Below, piece by piece: positions 1 to 6,079 of a DNA stretch of 9,174 nucleotides; within the stretch, counting starts at the first letter, position 1; each line of letters starts with the position of its first letter. The position numbers were made by a program, and so were the translations under genes. The stretch spans positions 1-9,174 of the forward strand of contig JALULU010000210.1 in the NCBI GenBank assembly GCA_027040585.1, in the 5' to 3' direction. Source of the DNA: Acidobacteriota bacterium. GTDB lineage: Bacteria > Acidobacteriota > JAAYUB01 > JAMOQF01. The notes beneath the pieces are model-generated. The model worked only from the letters and a program-made list of their open reading frames with translations, was not told the DNA's origin and did not search any database.

Positions 1-944
1 GATTTTTCCTCATTTACTGCAATAATTAATCCCCCAGATGTTTGTGCGTCGTAGAGACAGTTTAATCTTCCTTCATCAATTCCCTTTTCAACGTCTACAT
101 ATCCCTTTAAAAATTCTATATTAGAAAAACTTCCCCCAGGCATTTTCCACTCTCTACAAAGTGGGATAGCGTCATCTAACATAGGAACTTCATTGCTTAA
201 AATAACCCCTTTTAATTTGCTTGCTTTTGTCATTTCTGAAAGGTGGCCTAAAAAGCCAAATCCAGTTACATCAGTACATGCTGAAACACCAAACTTTTTA
301 ACTATTTTTGAAGCCTCTTTGTTTAGTTGGGACATTACCTCAATTATTTCCCTGATATCTTCTTCGCTTTTTGTTTCTTTTTTAAGTGCAGTTGTAAGCA
401 CTCCACTTCCAAGGGGCTTTGTTAAAATGAGAACATCACCTTCCTTGGCTGTGCTGTTTGAAATCATTTCATCTTTTTTAACAATCCCTGTTACAGATAA
501 CCCATATTTAGGTTCTTCGTCATCTACAGTATGCCCTCCTGCGATTATAATTCCCGCCTCATGTGCCTTTTCCATTCCACCTTTTAGTATCTCATTTAAA
601 ATGTCCATTCCAAGTTTTTTAGGAAAACATACAACATTTAAAGCCGTTAGAGGTTCACCGCCCATTGCATAGATATCTGAAAGGGAATTGGCTGCAGATA
701 TCTGGCCAAAAAGATATGGGTCATTTACCACTGGTGTAAAAAAATCAAGAGTCTGAAGAAGATATGTATCTTCACTTAATTTGTATACAGAAGCATCGTC
801 AGCAGTACCAAATCCTACCAACACATTTTCATCTCTATATTTATCAAGTCCTTTAAGCGCTTTGCCCAGTTCCACCGGGCTCATTTTGGATGCTCACCCA
901 GCGCACTTAACATATTTAGTAAGTTTTATCTTTTTTGAAGTCAT
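1..944 (-). CDS. selD: Selenide, water dikinase, selenocysteine-containing, 3' end cut by window edge
   Basis: SelD makes selenophosphate from selenide and ATP in the cytoplasm, the selenium donor for selenocysteine (Sec) tRNA and selenouridine. The ATG at 944-942 gives MTSKKIKLTKYVKCAG, then an in-frame TGA at 896-894 (codon 17), then ASKMSPVELG; the frame stays open from there to the window edge (314 codons in all). The TGA falls at the place of the E. coli catalytic Cys17, with the catalytic Lys at 20, so it is read as Sec17. Further SelD signatures visible are GFGTADDASVY (about 44-54), NSLSDIYAMGGEPLTALN, AGGHTVDDEEPKYGLSVTG, ACTDVTGFGFLGHLSEM and DAQTSGGLIIAV near the edge. About 30 C-terminal residues of a family usually near 345 are missing. 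An AGAGG lies about nine bases before the ATG, downstream of a good promoter. Family identity is near certain; Sec decoding is inferred from position, context and the hairpin. SelA, SelB and tRNA-Sec are not in the window. Confidence 0.95.
864..880 (-). promoter_or_regulatory. Bacterial SECIS-like hairpin in selD mRNA
   Basis: Thirteen bases after the UGA the mRNA can form a six-pair stem, GCCCGG (880-875) with CUGGGC (869-864), including one G-U pair, around a five-base loop UGGAA. Distance and size fit a bacterial SECIS, which lies inside the coding region just after the UGA and binds SelB. The loop has G residues next to a U, as SelB loops often do, but I cannot check a match to any SelB preference. 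The flanks may add weak pairing (UCC at 890-888 with a downstream GGA). Confidence 0.7.
894..896 (-). other. UGA codon recoded as selenocysteine (Sec17 of SelD)
   Basis: On the minus strand this is TGA in frame with selD, flanked by codons for KCAG before and ASKMSP after. Homology to SelD continues on both sides, and the residue it replaces is the catalytic Cys/Sec of the family. Selenoprotein forms of SelD are well known in bacteria, archaea and animals. Confidence 0.9.
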
Positions 945-968
945 CTTATCTACCTCTAAAAAACCTTA

Positions 969-996
969 ATTATAGTTAAGTTAAGTTCTAATTCAA
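969..996 (-). promoter_or_regulatory. Sigma-70-type promoter of selD
   Basis: On the minus strand TTGAAT (996-991) and a perfect TATAAT (974-969) are separated by 16 bases. The expected start near 962 leaves a leader of about 18 bases that contains the AGAGG ribosome binding site. The -35 overlaps the -35 of the opposite promoter. Confidence 0.65.
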
Positions 997-1020
997 GTAT
1001 TTTCACACATAATTTATAAT
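992..1020 (+). promoter_or_regulatory. Likely promoter of the DUF6485 / zinc ribbon / chalcone isomerase-like operon
   Basis: A perfect TATAAT lies at 1015-1020, with only a weak TTCAAG (992-997) 17 bases upstream. The expected transcript starts near 1027 and has a leader of about 40 bases. The -35 lies on the same bases as the selD -35, so the two promoters may compete. Confidence 0.45.
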
Positions 1021-1057
1021 GAACTTTAATCTTTTGGTTGAATCATAAAAATTATGA

Positions 1058-1063
1058 AGGAGG
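1058..1063 (+). promoter_or_regulatory. Shine-Dalgarno AGGAGG that fixes the start at 1068
   Basis: A perfect AGGAGG lies four bases before the ATG at 1068. It shows that the upstream in-frame TTG at 1038, which lacks such a site, is not the start. Confidence 0.85.
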
Positions 1064-1067
1064 AAAA

Positions 1068-1283
1068 ATGGTTGCTTATAAAAATTGTCCTGCATTTAAG
1101 AACAATTTAAAGAAATGTAATTGTACCTATGAACCATGTGACAAGAAGGGAAATTGTTGCCTTTGTATTGAATATCACAGGAAACTTGGTGAACTCCCCG
1201 CATGTTATTTTCCTGATTTTATAGAAAGGACTTACGATAGAAGCATTGAAAGGTTTATTAAATATAAAATTGATGGGATATGA
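1068..1283 (+). CDS. Small cysteine-rich DUF6485-type protein
   Basis: A 71-residue protein of unknown function, probably cytosolic (no signal peptide or membrane segment). Read from the ATG behind a perfect Shine-Dalgarno, it has eight cysteines: C7, C17, C19, C24, C30, C31, C33 and C46. The order is NCPAF...CNCTYEPC...GNCCLCIEYHR...GELPACYFP...ERTYDRSIERFI. That pattern, in particular CNCTYEPC, the CC-x-C cluster, ELPACYFP and TYDRSI, matches what I know as DUF6485, a family annotated only as conserved cytosolic proteins; the exact Pfam assignment is from memory. The cysteines probably bind metal, zinc or an iron-sulfur cluster, but no role is known to me. It is the first gene of a three-gene operon divergent from selD, and its stop overlaps the next start in ATGA. 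Confidence 0.85.
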   Translation: MVAYKNCPAFKNNLKKCNCTYEPCDKKGNCCLCIEYHRKLGELPACYFPDFIERTYDRSIERFIKYKIDGI

Positions 1284-1504
1284 TAACCATAAAATGTGCA
1301 AAATGTGGAGATAAACTTTTAAGATATAAGAAAATAGGTAAAGGTAAAATTTTAAGATGTTATTTTGATAGAATTTTTGAAGACAAAACAGTAAAAAAAG
1401 ATGGAAAAGTATATTGCAAATGTGGTAATTTTATAGGTGTGTATGAGAAAAATTACATCAAAATGAGGCAAAAGAATTTTACTTTTAGTGGAAAATTTGA
1501 TTAG
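1280..1504 (+). CDS. Small zinc-ribbon protein
   Basis: A 74-residue protein with a four-cysteine ribbon: C6-x2-C9 (IKCAKCGDKL) and C46-x-C48 (VYCKCGNFIG), plus a single C27. The two knuckles, each followed by G, are typical of zinc ribbons. The linker is rich in lysine (RYKKIGKGKILRC), which would suit RNA or DNA contact, but no specific function can be named. Its ATG overlaps the upstream stop (ATGA, 1280-1283), and there is no strong ribosome binding site of its own, so it is probably made by translational coupling. Its TAG overlaps the Shine-Dalgarno of the next gene. The tight packing argues that it is a real gene despite its size. Confidence 0.75.
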   Translation: MITIKCAKCGDKLLRYKKIGKGKILRCYFDRIFEDKTVKKDGKVYCKCGNFIGVYEKNYIKMRQKNFTFSGKFD

Positions 1505-1508
1505 GAGG
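1503..1508 (+). promoter_or_regulatory. Shine-Dalgarno AGGAGG for the chalcone isomerase-like gene
   Basis: A perfect AGGAGG sits five bases before the ATG at 1514 and overlaps the TAG stop of the zinc-ribbon gene, tying the two genes together. Confidence 0.8.
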
Positions 1509-1513
1509 TTTAT

Positions 1514-2080
1514 ATGAAAAAAAGAATTGTTTTGGTTGTTTCTCTTTTAGTGATTTTGGCTTCTTTTGCGATTTCGGCAGAGGTAGGTGGGGTTATTTTG
1601 CCAGAGTTTATGAGGGCTGGAAAGACATTACTCTTTTTAAATGGCACAGGGGTCAGAAAAAAATTCTTTTTTAAAATTTATGCCATGGGACTTTATGTGA
1701 AAAAGAAGACTTCAAATGCACAGGAGATATTAAATGCAGATGAACCCATGGCAGTTAAAATGAGATTTATCTACAATGGAATTTCTCCTAAAAAGATGAA
1801 ACATGCGTGGCTTGAAGGATTTGAGAAATCCACCCATGGAAATATTGCTCCAATAAAAAACAAGATTGATCAATTTAACTCCCTCTTTAATGTGAAGGTG
1901 AGAAAAGATTTCATTTATGATTTAATTTATATTCCAGGTAAAGGCACTGAGGTTTATTTAAATAGAAAGTTACTTGGCGTGATAAAGGGACTTGATTTTA
2001 AAAAAGCGCTTTTTGGAATATGGCTTGGGGATAAACCCATAAATAAAGGTCTAAGGAAAAGGTTACTTGGACTTCGCTAA
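1514..2080 (+). CDS. Exported chalcone isomerase-like protein
   Basis: A 188-residue protein with a clear signal peptide: MKKR, a hydrophobic core at 5-19, and likely cleavage after ISA (residue 22) before EVGG. The mature part matches the bacterial chalcone-isomerase-like family: VGGVILPEFMRAGKTLLFLNGTGVR (about 24-48), FFFKIYAMGLYV (about 51-62), a central MKHAWLEGFEKST region, and a C-terminal GTEVYLNRKLLGVIKGLDFKKALFGIWLGDKPI. In bacteria these are periplasmic or outer-membrane-associated proteins of unknown activity; the plant enzyme's flavonoid reaction should not be assumed. The ATG has a perfect Shine-Dalgarno and the length is normal. It ends the operon, and its last 18 bases overlap the 3' end of the opposite glycosyltransferase gene. 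Family is confident, function open. Confidence 0.88.
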   Translation: MKKRIVLVVSLLVILASFAISAEVGGVILPEFMRAGKTLLFLNGTGVRKKFFFKIYAMGLYVKKKTSNAQEILNADEPMAVKMRFIYNGISPKKMKHAWLEGFEKSTHGNIAPIKNKIDQFNSLFNVKVRKDFIYDLIYIPGKGTEVYLNRKLLGVIKGLDFKKALFGIWLGDKPINKGLRKRLLGLR

Positions 2081-3268
2081 TTCTTCGATTTTTTGAAGGA
2101 TTGCTTTAGATCTTTTTTCAAAGGTATAGTTATTAACATCTTTTAGGGCTTTAGTGGAAAGTTTTTCTGCTAAAGCCCTATTTTCCTTTAAGATGTTTAT
2201 TTTTTTGATTAAATCATCTATATTTTCCGCTTCAACAATTAACCCATTTTCTCCATCTTTTATTATTTCACATATTGATTTTGAATTTACTGCAATAATT
2301 GGGGTACCTGATGCCATATATTCAAATAGTTTTGAGGGAGAACACACGTCAAATGTTGGGATGTCCTTTGTGTAAAAAAGGACAAGGACATCCGATGCCA
2401 TTTGGTATTTGTGAACCTGTGATGGGGGGGAATACCCTTTAAATAAAACATTTTCAATGTTTTTATACTTTTCTCTTAAAGTTTTGACAGGTTCCACCCT
2501 TCCCCCAACAAAGACAAATAGAACATCCCTGATTTTTTTTGCTGTTTCTACTAAAAGTATGATTTCTTTTTGCTTCACATTTACTTTTCCAGTATAAGTA
2601 ACTATGAATTTTTCTTCAGGCAAATTTAGTGCTTTTCTCAAATCTTTTTTCTCTTTCTTTGAAATAATCTTTTGATTTTTTTGAAGAAAATCCTCAGTTA
2701 TGCCCATTCCAAAAACAATAATTTTTTCATCTGGAATATTAGCAAATTTGATTGTTTTTTCTTTTAAACTGTTGGTTATTGAAACAATTAAATCTACTTC
2801 TTTTAAAATTTTTTTTAAAATGGGGTTTTCAGATCCAAGATCATATAAATCGTGAATAAGATAGATTTTTTCTTTAAAAATTTTTTTCAAAAATAAATAG
2901 GGGAGACACTCTATTACCCCCCTGAGATAAAAAATTGTTTTTTCCTTTTTGAAAATAAATTTAATGAATAAAATTAAAGCAAAAAATGAATGGAAAATTA
3001 ATTTGACAATCCTTTTAAGTAATGGTGGTGTATTGTCCCATAAGGGAGTGGGAAGTAGGATTATTTTAAATGTGTTTTTTTTTATGCCATAGTAATTCCA
3101 TATTTCTTTTAATTTTACATTTTCTTTTAAGAAATTGTGAGGCATTACTATGGTTACATTAAGTCCCATTTTTGAAAAAACTTTTGCCATTCTCACTATG
3201 GCAATACAATCACTTCTTCCTCTTAAGAGAGACCTGTGGGAAATCATAAATAGTTCTTTAAATTCCAT
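2063..3268 (-). CDS. GT4-type glycosyltransferase (GT-B fold)
   Basis: A cytoplasmic or membrane-attached enzyme likely to transfer a sugar from a nucleotide-sugar donor to a surface glycan; acceptor and sugar unknown. I choose the ATG at 3268 (401 residues, MEFKELFMISHRS) because the first Rossmann strand follows at once; the in-frame TTG at 3298 only adds a hydrophobic stretch, and an ATG at 3247 is possible. N-terminal domain: SHRSLLRGRSDCIAIV and a hydrophobic patch (IFHSFFALILFIKFIF) that may sit on the membrane. C-terminal domain: IVTYTGKV, VLFKGYSPPSQVHKY, ASDVLVLFYT and SPSKLFEYMASGTPIIA, the donor-binding signature, followed by DGENGLIVE. The first Glu of a classical EX7E motif is absent, as in many SPLKLFEYM-type members. 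It is a lone gene, not in a visible glycan cluster, divergent from the PHP gene and overlapping the chalcone-like gene tail to tail. Confidence 0.85.
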   Translation of the reverse strand: MEFKELFMISHRSLLRGRSDCIAIVRMAKVFSKMGLNVTIVMPHNFLKENVKLKEIWNYYGIKKNTFKIILLPTPLWDNTPPLLKRIVKLIFHSFFALILFIKFIFKKEKTIFYLRGVIECLPYLFLKKIFKEKIYLIHDLYDLGSENPILKKILKEVDLIVSITNSLKEKTIKFANIPDEKIIVFGMGITEDFLQKNQKIISKKEKKDLRKALNLPEEKFIVTYTGKVNVKQKEIILLVETAKKIRDVLFVFVGGRVEPVKTLREKYKNIENVLFKGYSPPSQVHKYQMASDVLVLFYTKDIPTFDVCSPSKLFEYMASGTPIIAVNSKSICEIIKDGENGLIVEAENIDDLIKKINILKENRALAEKLSTKALKDVNNYTFEKRSKAILQKIEELAKSK

Positions 3269-3292
3269 AGAGTGAATTATAAAAAAAATAAA

Positions 3293-3320
3293 TTGCAAAT
3301 GGTAAAAATTATTTTATAAT
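3293..3320 (+). promoter_or_regulatory. Promoter of the PHP phosphoesterase gene
   Basis: TTGCAA (3293-3298), 16 bases, then a perfect TATAAT (3315-3320) on the plus strand. The expected start near 3327 gives a leader of about 20 bases with GAGAG at 3335-3339 as ribosome binding site. A second TATAAT on the minus strand (3281-3276) faces the glycosyltransferase gene, but it has no good -35 and would leave almost no leader, so I do not call it separately. Confidence 0.5.
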
Positions 3321-3348
3321 TATTAGTTTTTTTTGAGAGTTCAGGGAA

Positions 3349-4182
3349 ATGGGAGTAGACCTACATATTCATACAACTTATTCAGATGGAAGTTTTACGC
3401 CAAAAGAAGTGGTGATGTATGCAAGGTATAAAAATATTTCTACAATAGCTATAACAGACCACGATACTGTCGTTGGTAATGAAGAAGCTGTTTTAATAGG
3501 TAAAAAAATTGGAGTTGAAGTGATTCCAGGTGTTGAAATTTCTGTTTGTTGTGGTGAGAAGGAGATACATCTTTTAGGATATTTTGTAAATTTTAAATCG
3601 AAAAAGTTAATGGATAAATTAGAAATATTGAGGAATTCAAAAAAGAAAAGAAACCCCTTAATTGTAAAAAAATTAAAGAAACTTGGTGTACATATTGATT
3701 TAAATATGCTGAAAAAGAAATTGATGACTGAAAATATTTGTAGACCTCATATAGCCAGAGAAATGGTGAGGTTGGGTTATGTTAAGGACATAAAGGAAGC
3801 ATTTGAACGATATTTAAAAGTTGGGAGACCTGCTTATGTTCCAAAAGAGAGGATAGAGATTGAAGAAGCGATAAATATTGTTAAAGAATGTGGTGGAATT
3901 TCTGTCATAGCTCATCCAACAACTATGAAATTAAGTGGATTTGAAGAATATTTAAAATTTTTTAAATATTTAAAGGGAATTGGACTGGATGGGATTGAGG
4001 TATTTTACAATGGATATGAAAATCAGATGATGTTAAGTATTGCGAATAAACTTAATATGATTAAAACTGCTGGCAGCGATTTTCACGGCTTAAATATTGA
4101 GGGAAACTCAGATATGATAAACTATTCTTCAGAAATTTTATCTGAACTTAAGAAAAGGCACCACAAAACAATTCTAAGCTAA
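3349..4182 (+). CDS. PHP-domain phosphoesterase, TrpH/YciV type
   Basis: A 277-residue cytoplasmic metal-dependent phosphoesterase. In order it has H6-x-H8 and D13 (VDLHIHTTYSDGSF), ITDHDT with H38 and D39, GVEIS with E63, HLLGYF with H74, an inserted helical region ending CRPHIAREMV (about 131-140), IAHP with H189, and GSDFHG with D244 and H246. This is the full metal-ligand set of the PHP fold, in the arrangement of the TrpH/YciV group. Characterised members hydrolyse 3',5'-nucleoside bisphosphates (such as pAp) or trim short RNA 5' to 3'; which of these applies here cannot be told from sequence. The ATG is set by the usual start just before the first HxH. The length is normal for the family. 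It is monocistronic, with its last nine bases overlapping the 3' end of fabL on the other strand. Confidence 0.88.
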   Translation: MGVDLHIHTTYSDGSFTPKEVVMYARYKNISTIAITDHDTVVGNEEAVLIGKKIGVEVIPGVEISVCCGEKEIHLLGYFVNFKSKKLMDKLEILRNSKKKRNPLIVKKLKKLGVHIDLNMLKKKLMTENICRPHIAREMVRLGYVKDIKEAFERYLKVGRPAYVPKERIEIEEAINIVKECGGISVIAHPTTMKLSGFEEYLKFFKYLKGIGLDGIEVFYNGYENQMMLSIANKLNMIKTAGSDFHGLNIEGNSDMINYSSEILSELKKRHHKTILS

Positions 4183-4929
4183 AATACTATATCCACCGTC
4201 AATTATAATTCTTTGTCCCTGAATCATTTTAGCTGATTCACTACATAAAAATGCAACCACTTCTGCAACATCTTCAGGAGTTGTTAATCTTCCCGCAGGT
4301 GTTTTTTTCTTTGCTTCATCTATTATAATGTCTCTGTTTGGGAAGTGTTTTAATGCATCTGTTTCAACGACACCAGCAGATACGATATTTACATTAATTC
4401 CCACAGGTGCAAGTTCTATGGAAAGATGTCTAACAAGTGATTCAAGAGCCGCTTTCGATGCTCCCACTGCTGCATAGTTTGGTATTGCTCTTATTGCACC
4501 AAGACTTGATACTGCAACTATTGCTCCTCTACCTTCTTTTTTCATATATGGGTAAGATTTTTTTAATAAATATAAAAGAGCCCCTGCATTTATTGTCATT
4601 GTCCAATCCCAGTGTCTTCTCTTAAGTCTTAAGGCGGGTCTTAAAACACCAGATGCAGCATTACTTATCAAAATATTTGTGCCACCAAATTCCTTTTCTA
4701 TTTCACTAAACAAATAGTCAACATCTTTCTCTTCAGCTACATTTGCCTTTATTGCTAACGCTTTTACACCCTTATCTTCAATCATAGCTGCAGTTTCCTC
4801 TGCAAATTTTGTATTTCTCAAATAGTTTATTGCGACATTTGCTCCAAGGGATGCAAGTTTTAATGCAATAGCCCTTCCTATACCCCTTGAACCTCCTGTA
4901 ACAAGAGCGTTTTTGCCTACTAATTTCAT
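4174..4929 (-). CDS. fabL: Enoyl-[acyl-carrier-protein] reductase III (NADPH), FabL-like SDR
   Basis: A cytoplasmic short-chain dehydrogenase likely to reduce trans-2-enoyl-ACP in the last step of fatty acid elongation. The ATG at 4929 gives 251 residues, as for B. subtilis FabL (about 250). Visible parts are the TGGSRGIG cofactor loop (11-18), NAASGVLRP (90-98), HWDWTMTINAGALL (106-119), AVSSLGAIR, and ETDALKHFPNR, then the C-terminal IQGQRIIIDGGYS. NAASGVLRP, HWDWTM and DALKHFPNR are hallmarks that separate FabL from FabG-type ketoreductases. The active site is Y152-x6-K159 (YAAVGASK), the enoyl-reductase spacing, not the YxxxK of ordinary SDRs. The longer TTG start at 4941 is rejected because its first codons are the ribosome binding site. 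It follows fabK by 22 bases in one operon. Family assignment is by recalled similarity to FabL; activity is not proven. Confidence 0.85.
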   Translation of the reverse strand: MKLVGKNALVTGGSRGIGRAIALKLASLGANVAINYLRNTKFAEETAAMIEDKGVKALAIKANVAEEKDVDYLFSEIEKEFGGTNILISNAASGVLRPALRLKRRHWDWTMTINAGALLYLLKKSYPYMKKEGRGAIVAVSSLGAIRAIPNYAAVGASKAALESLVRHLSIELAPVGINVNIVSAGVVETDALKHFPNRDIIIDEAKKKTPAGRLTTPEDVAEVVAFLCSESAKMIQGQRIIIDGGYSILA

Positions 4930-4933
4930 TGCT

Positions 4934-4939
4934 TCCTCC
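4934..4939 (-). promoter_or_regulatory. Shine-Dalgarno GGAGGA that fixes the fabL start
   Basis: On the minus strand GGAGGA lies four bases before the ATG at 4929. It falls inside the 12-base extension from the TTG at 4941, so that extension is not translated sequence. Confidence 0.8.
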
Positions 4940-4951
4940 AAATTTTGTTTT

Positions 4952-5893
4952 CTAAGGTAAAGTTTCTTTTACTTTTAAATACTCATTAATAATCCTGTCA
5001 AATATTTCAGAAACAGACGGAATATCATTGATCATACCTGCCACCTGACCAATTTCAAGTTCACCTTCTTCAATATCTCCTTCAAAGATCCCCTTCATTG
5101 CCCTTTTATTGCCTAAAAATTTTTTTAATTCCTCAGGCGATGCACATTTTTCTTCAAGTTCCATTGCCTTAATGGCAAATTCATTCTTTATGAGTCTTGT
5201 TGGGATGACATCTTTTAATATCAAAACGGTTTCCGTATCCGTTGCCTTTACAACTCTTTTTTTAAATTCTTCGCTGGCAGAGGACTCCTTAGTAACAGCA
5301 AATCTGCTACCTATCTGTACCCCTTCTGCTCCAAGCGAAAGCGCAGCAGCAATTTGTCTGCCATTTGCAATTCCACCTGCTGCAATTACAGGAATTTTTA
5401 CATTGTCTACAACCATTGGTACCAGAACCATTGTAGTAAGTTCATCTCTTCCATTGTGTCCCCCTGCCTCAAACCCCTCTGCCACAACGGCATCAACCCC
5501 TGCTTCCTCTGACTTTTTTGCAAATTTGACATTTGAGATTACGTGTACCACTTTACATCCTTTTTCCTTGAGATTAGGGGTATATTTTTTAGGATTTCCA
5601 GCAGAGGTGAAAAAAATTTTAACACCTTCTTCCAGCGCTATTTTAATGAGTTCTTCACTGTATTTATATATAAGAGGGATGTTTACTCCAAAGGGTTTAT
5701 CTGTTATTTTCTTTGTTTTTCTAATATGTTCTCTAAAAATTTCTGGTCTCATCGAGCCACCGCCAATTAGTCCAAGGCCACCATTATTTGAAACAGCGGA
5801 AACCAGTTCATGTCCGCTACACCAAATCATACCCCCCTGTATAATTGGATATTCAATGTTAAAAAGCTCAGTTATTTTTGTTCTAATTTTCAT
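4952..5893 (-). CDS. fabK: FabK-like enoyl-ACP reductase II (FMN; nitronate monooxygenase superfamily)
   Basis: A cytoplasmic FMN-dependent TIM-barrel enzyme. FabK reduces enoyl-ACP in fatty acid synthesis; close relatives are nitronate monooxygenases. The ATG at 5893 gives 313 residues, near the 324 of S. pneumoniae FabK, starting MKIRTKITELFNIEYPIIQG as the family does. Also visible are the GGLGLIGGG loop (38-46), DKPFGVNIP (65-73), TSAGNP (96-101), AEGFEAGGHNG with H146 at the FabK catalytic His position, TTMVLVPMV, IPVIAAGGIANG (168-178), and GAEGVQIGSRFAVTKES. The AGGHxG followed by TTM, the GSRF-TKES stretch and the late GQVAG all favour FabK, and pairing with fabL supports a fatty acid role. 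The earlier in-frame TTG at 5950 is rejected: its 19 extra codons cover the likely promoter. No strong ribosome binding site is seen before 5893 (only GGA). Confidence 0.83.
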   Translation of the reverse strand: MKIRTKITELFNIEYPIIQGGMIWCSGHELVSAVSNNGGLGLIGGGSMRPEIFREHIRKTKKITDKPFGVNIPLIYKYSEELIKIALEEGVKIFFTSAGNPKKYTPNLKEKGCKVVHVISNVKFAKKSEEAGVDAVVAEGFEAGGHNGRDELTTMVLVPMVVDNVKIPVIAAGGIANGRQIAAALSLGAEGVQIGSRFAVTKESSASEEFKKRVVKATDTETVLILKDVIPTRLIKNEFAIKAMELEEKCASPEELKKFLGNKRAMKGIFEGDIEEGELEIGQVAGMINDIPSVSEIFDRIINEYLKVKETLP

Positions 5894-5921
5894 AACGTGT
5901 CCATTTTTGAGTTTAAAAGAA

Positions 5922-5950
5922 ATTATATTTTTTTTAGTGAAAACACACAA
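5922..5950 (-). promoter_or_regulatory. Promoter of the fabK-fabL operon
   Basis: On the minus strand TTGTGT (5950-5945), 17 bases, then a perfect TATAAT (5927-5922); the start would be near 5915, giving a leader of about 22 bases. The -35 lies in an inverted repeat, ACAC-AA-GTGT (5945-5954), which could be a repressor site. Confidence 0.5.
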
Positions 5951-5954
5951 GTGT
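5945..5954. repeat. Short dyad ACAC-AA-GTGT over the fabK -35
   Basis: A perfect four-base inverted repeat around a two-base centre, exactly on the -35 of fabK. It is short and may be chance, but its position fits an operator. It does not match a fatty-acid regulator site that I can name. Confidence 0.35.
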
Positions 5955-5963
5955 TAAAAATAA

Positions 5964-5990
5964 TTGCACATGTAAAATTATTTTGCACAT
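5964..5990. repeat. Direct repeat of TTGCACAT, 19-base period
   Basis: TTGCACAT occurs at 5964-5971 and again at 5983-5990. The sites lie about 100-125 bases upstream of the start predicted from the sigma-54 element at 6062-6079, where enhancer-binding activators usually bind. They are also upstream of the fabK promoter, so they could serve either gene. Confidence 0.5.
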
Positions 5991-6061
5991 ATTAACTTAA
6001 CAGTTTTTATAAAAAATGTTGATTTTCACAAGTTTAGATTAAATTGTTTAAAAAACGGAAG

Positions 6062-6079
6062 TTGGCATTTGTGTTGCTT
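6062..6079 (+). promoter_or_regulatory. Sigma-54 (RpoN) -24/-12 promoter before the ECF sigma gene
   Basis: The sequence TTGGCATTTGTGTTGCTT carries TTGGCA and TTGCT with GG at 6064-6065 and GC at 6076-6077, ten bases between them as sigma-54 requires. It agrees with 11 of the 14 specified positions of YTGGCACGRNNNTTGCW; the three misses are in the central CGR. The predicted start near 6089 gives a leader of about 29 bases that includes the AGAGG ribosome binding site at 6104-6108. Confidence 0.6.

Noticed and set aside
894..896. TGA as a true stop, or selD as a pseudogene with a later start
   Set aside because: SelD sequence continues in frame on both sides, the position is that of the catalytic Cys/Sec, and a hairpin follows at SECIS distance.
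193..969. Plus-strand open frames at 193-672 and 781-969
   Set aside because: They are antisense to selD, whose conserved motifs occupy the minus strand throughout.
1038..1067. Upstream TTG start for the DUF6485-type gene
   Set aside because: A perfect AGGAGG lies inside this stretch, four bases before the ATG at 1068, and family members start close to the first Cys.
4930..4941. TTG start at 4941 for fabL
   Set aside because: The added codons are the Shine-Dalgarno itself; the ATG at 4929 gives the normal FabL length.
5894..5950. TTG start at 5950 for fabK
   Set aside because: The 19 extra codons lie over the -35/-10 pair and precede the typical FabK N-terminus.
5109..5957. 282-codon open frame on the plus strand opposite fabK
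   Set aside because: It is the antisense shadow of fabK: it matches no family, is full of Ser/Pro/Leu runs typical of reverse frames, and lies entirely over a well-identified gene and its promoter.
6004..6015. Palindrome TTTTTATAAAAA as an operator or terminator
   Set aside because: It is pure A/T in an A/T-rich region and would form no stable hairpin; chance is a sufficient explanation.
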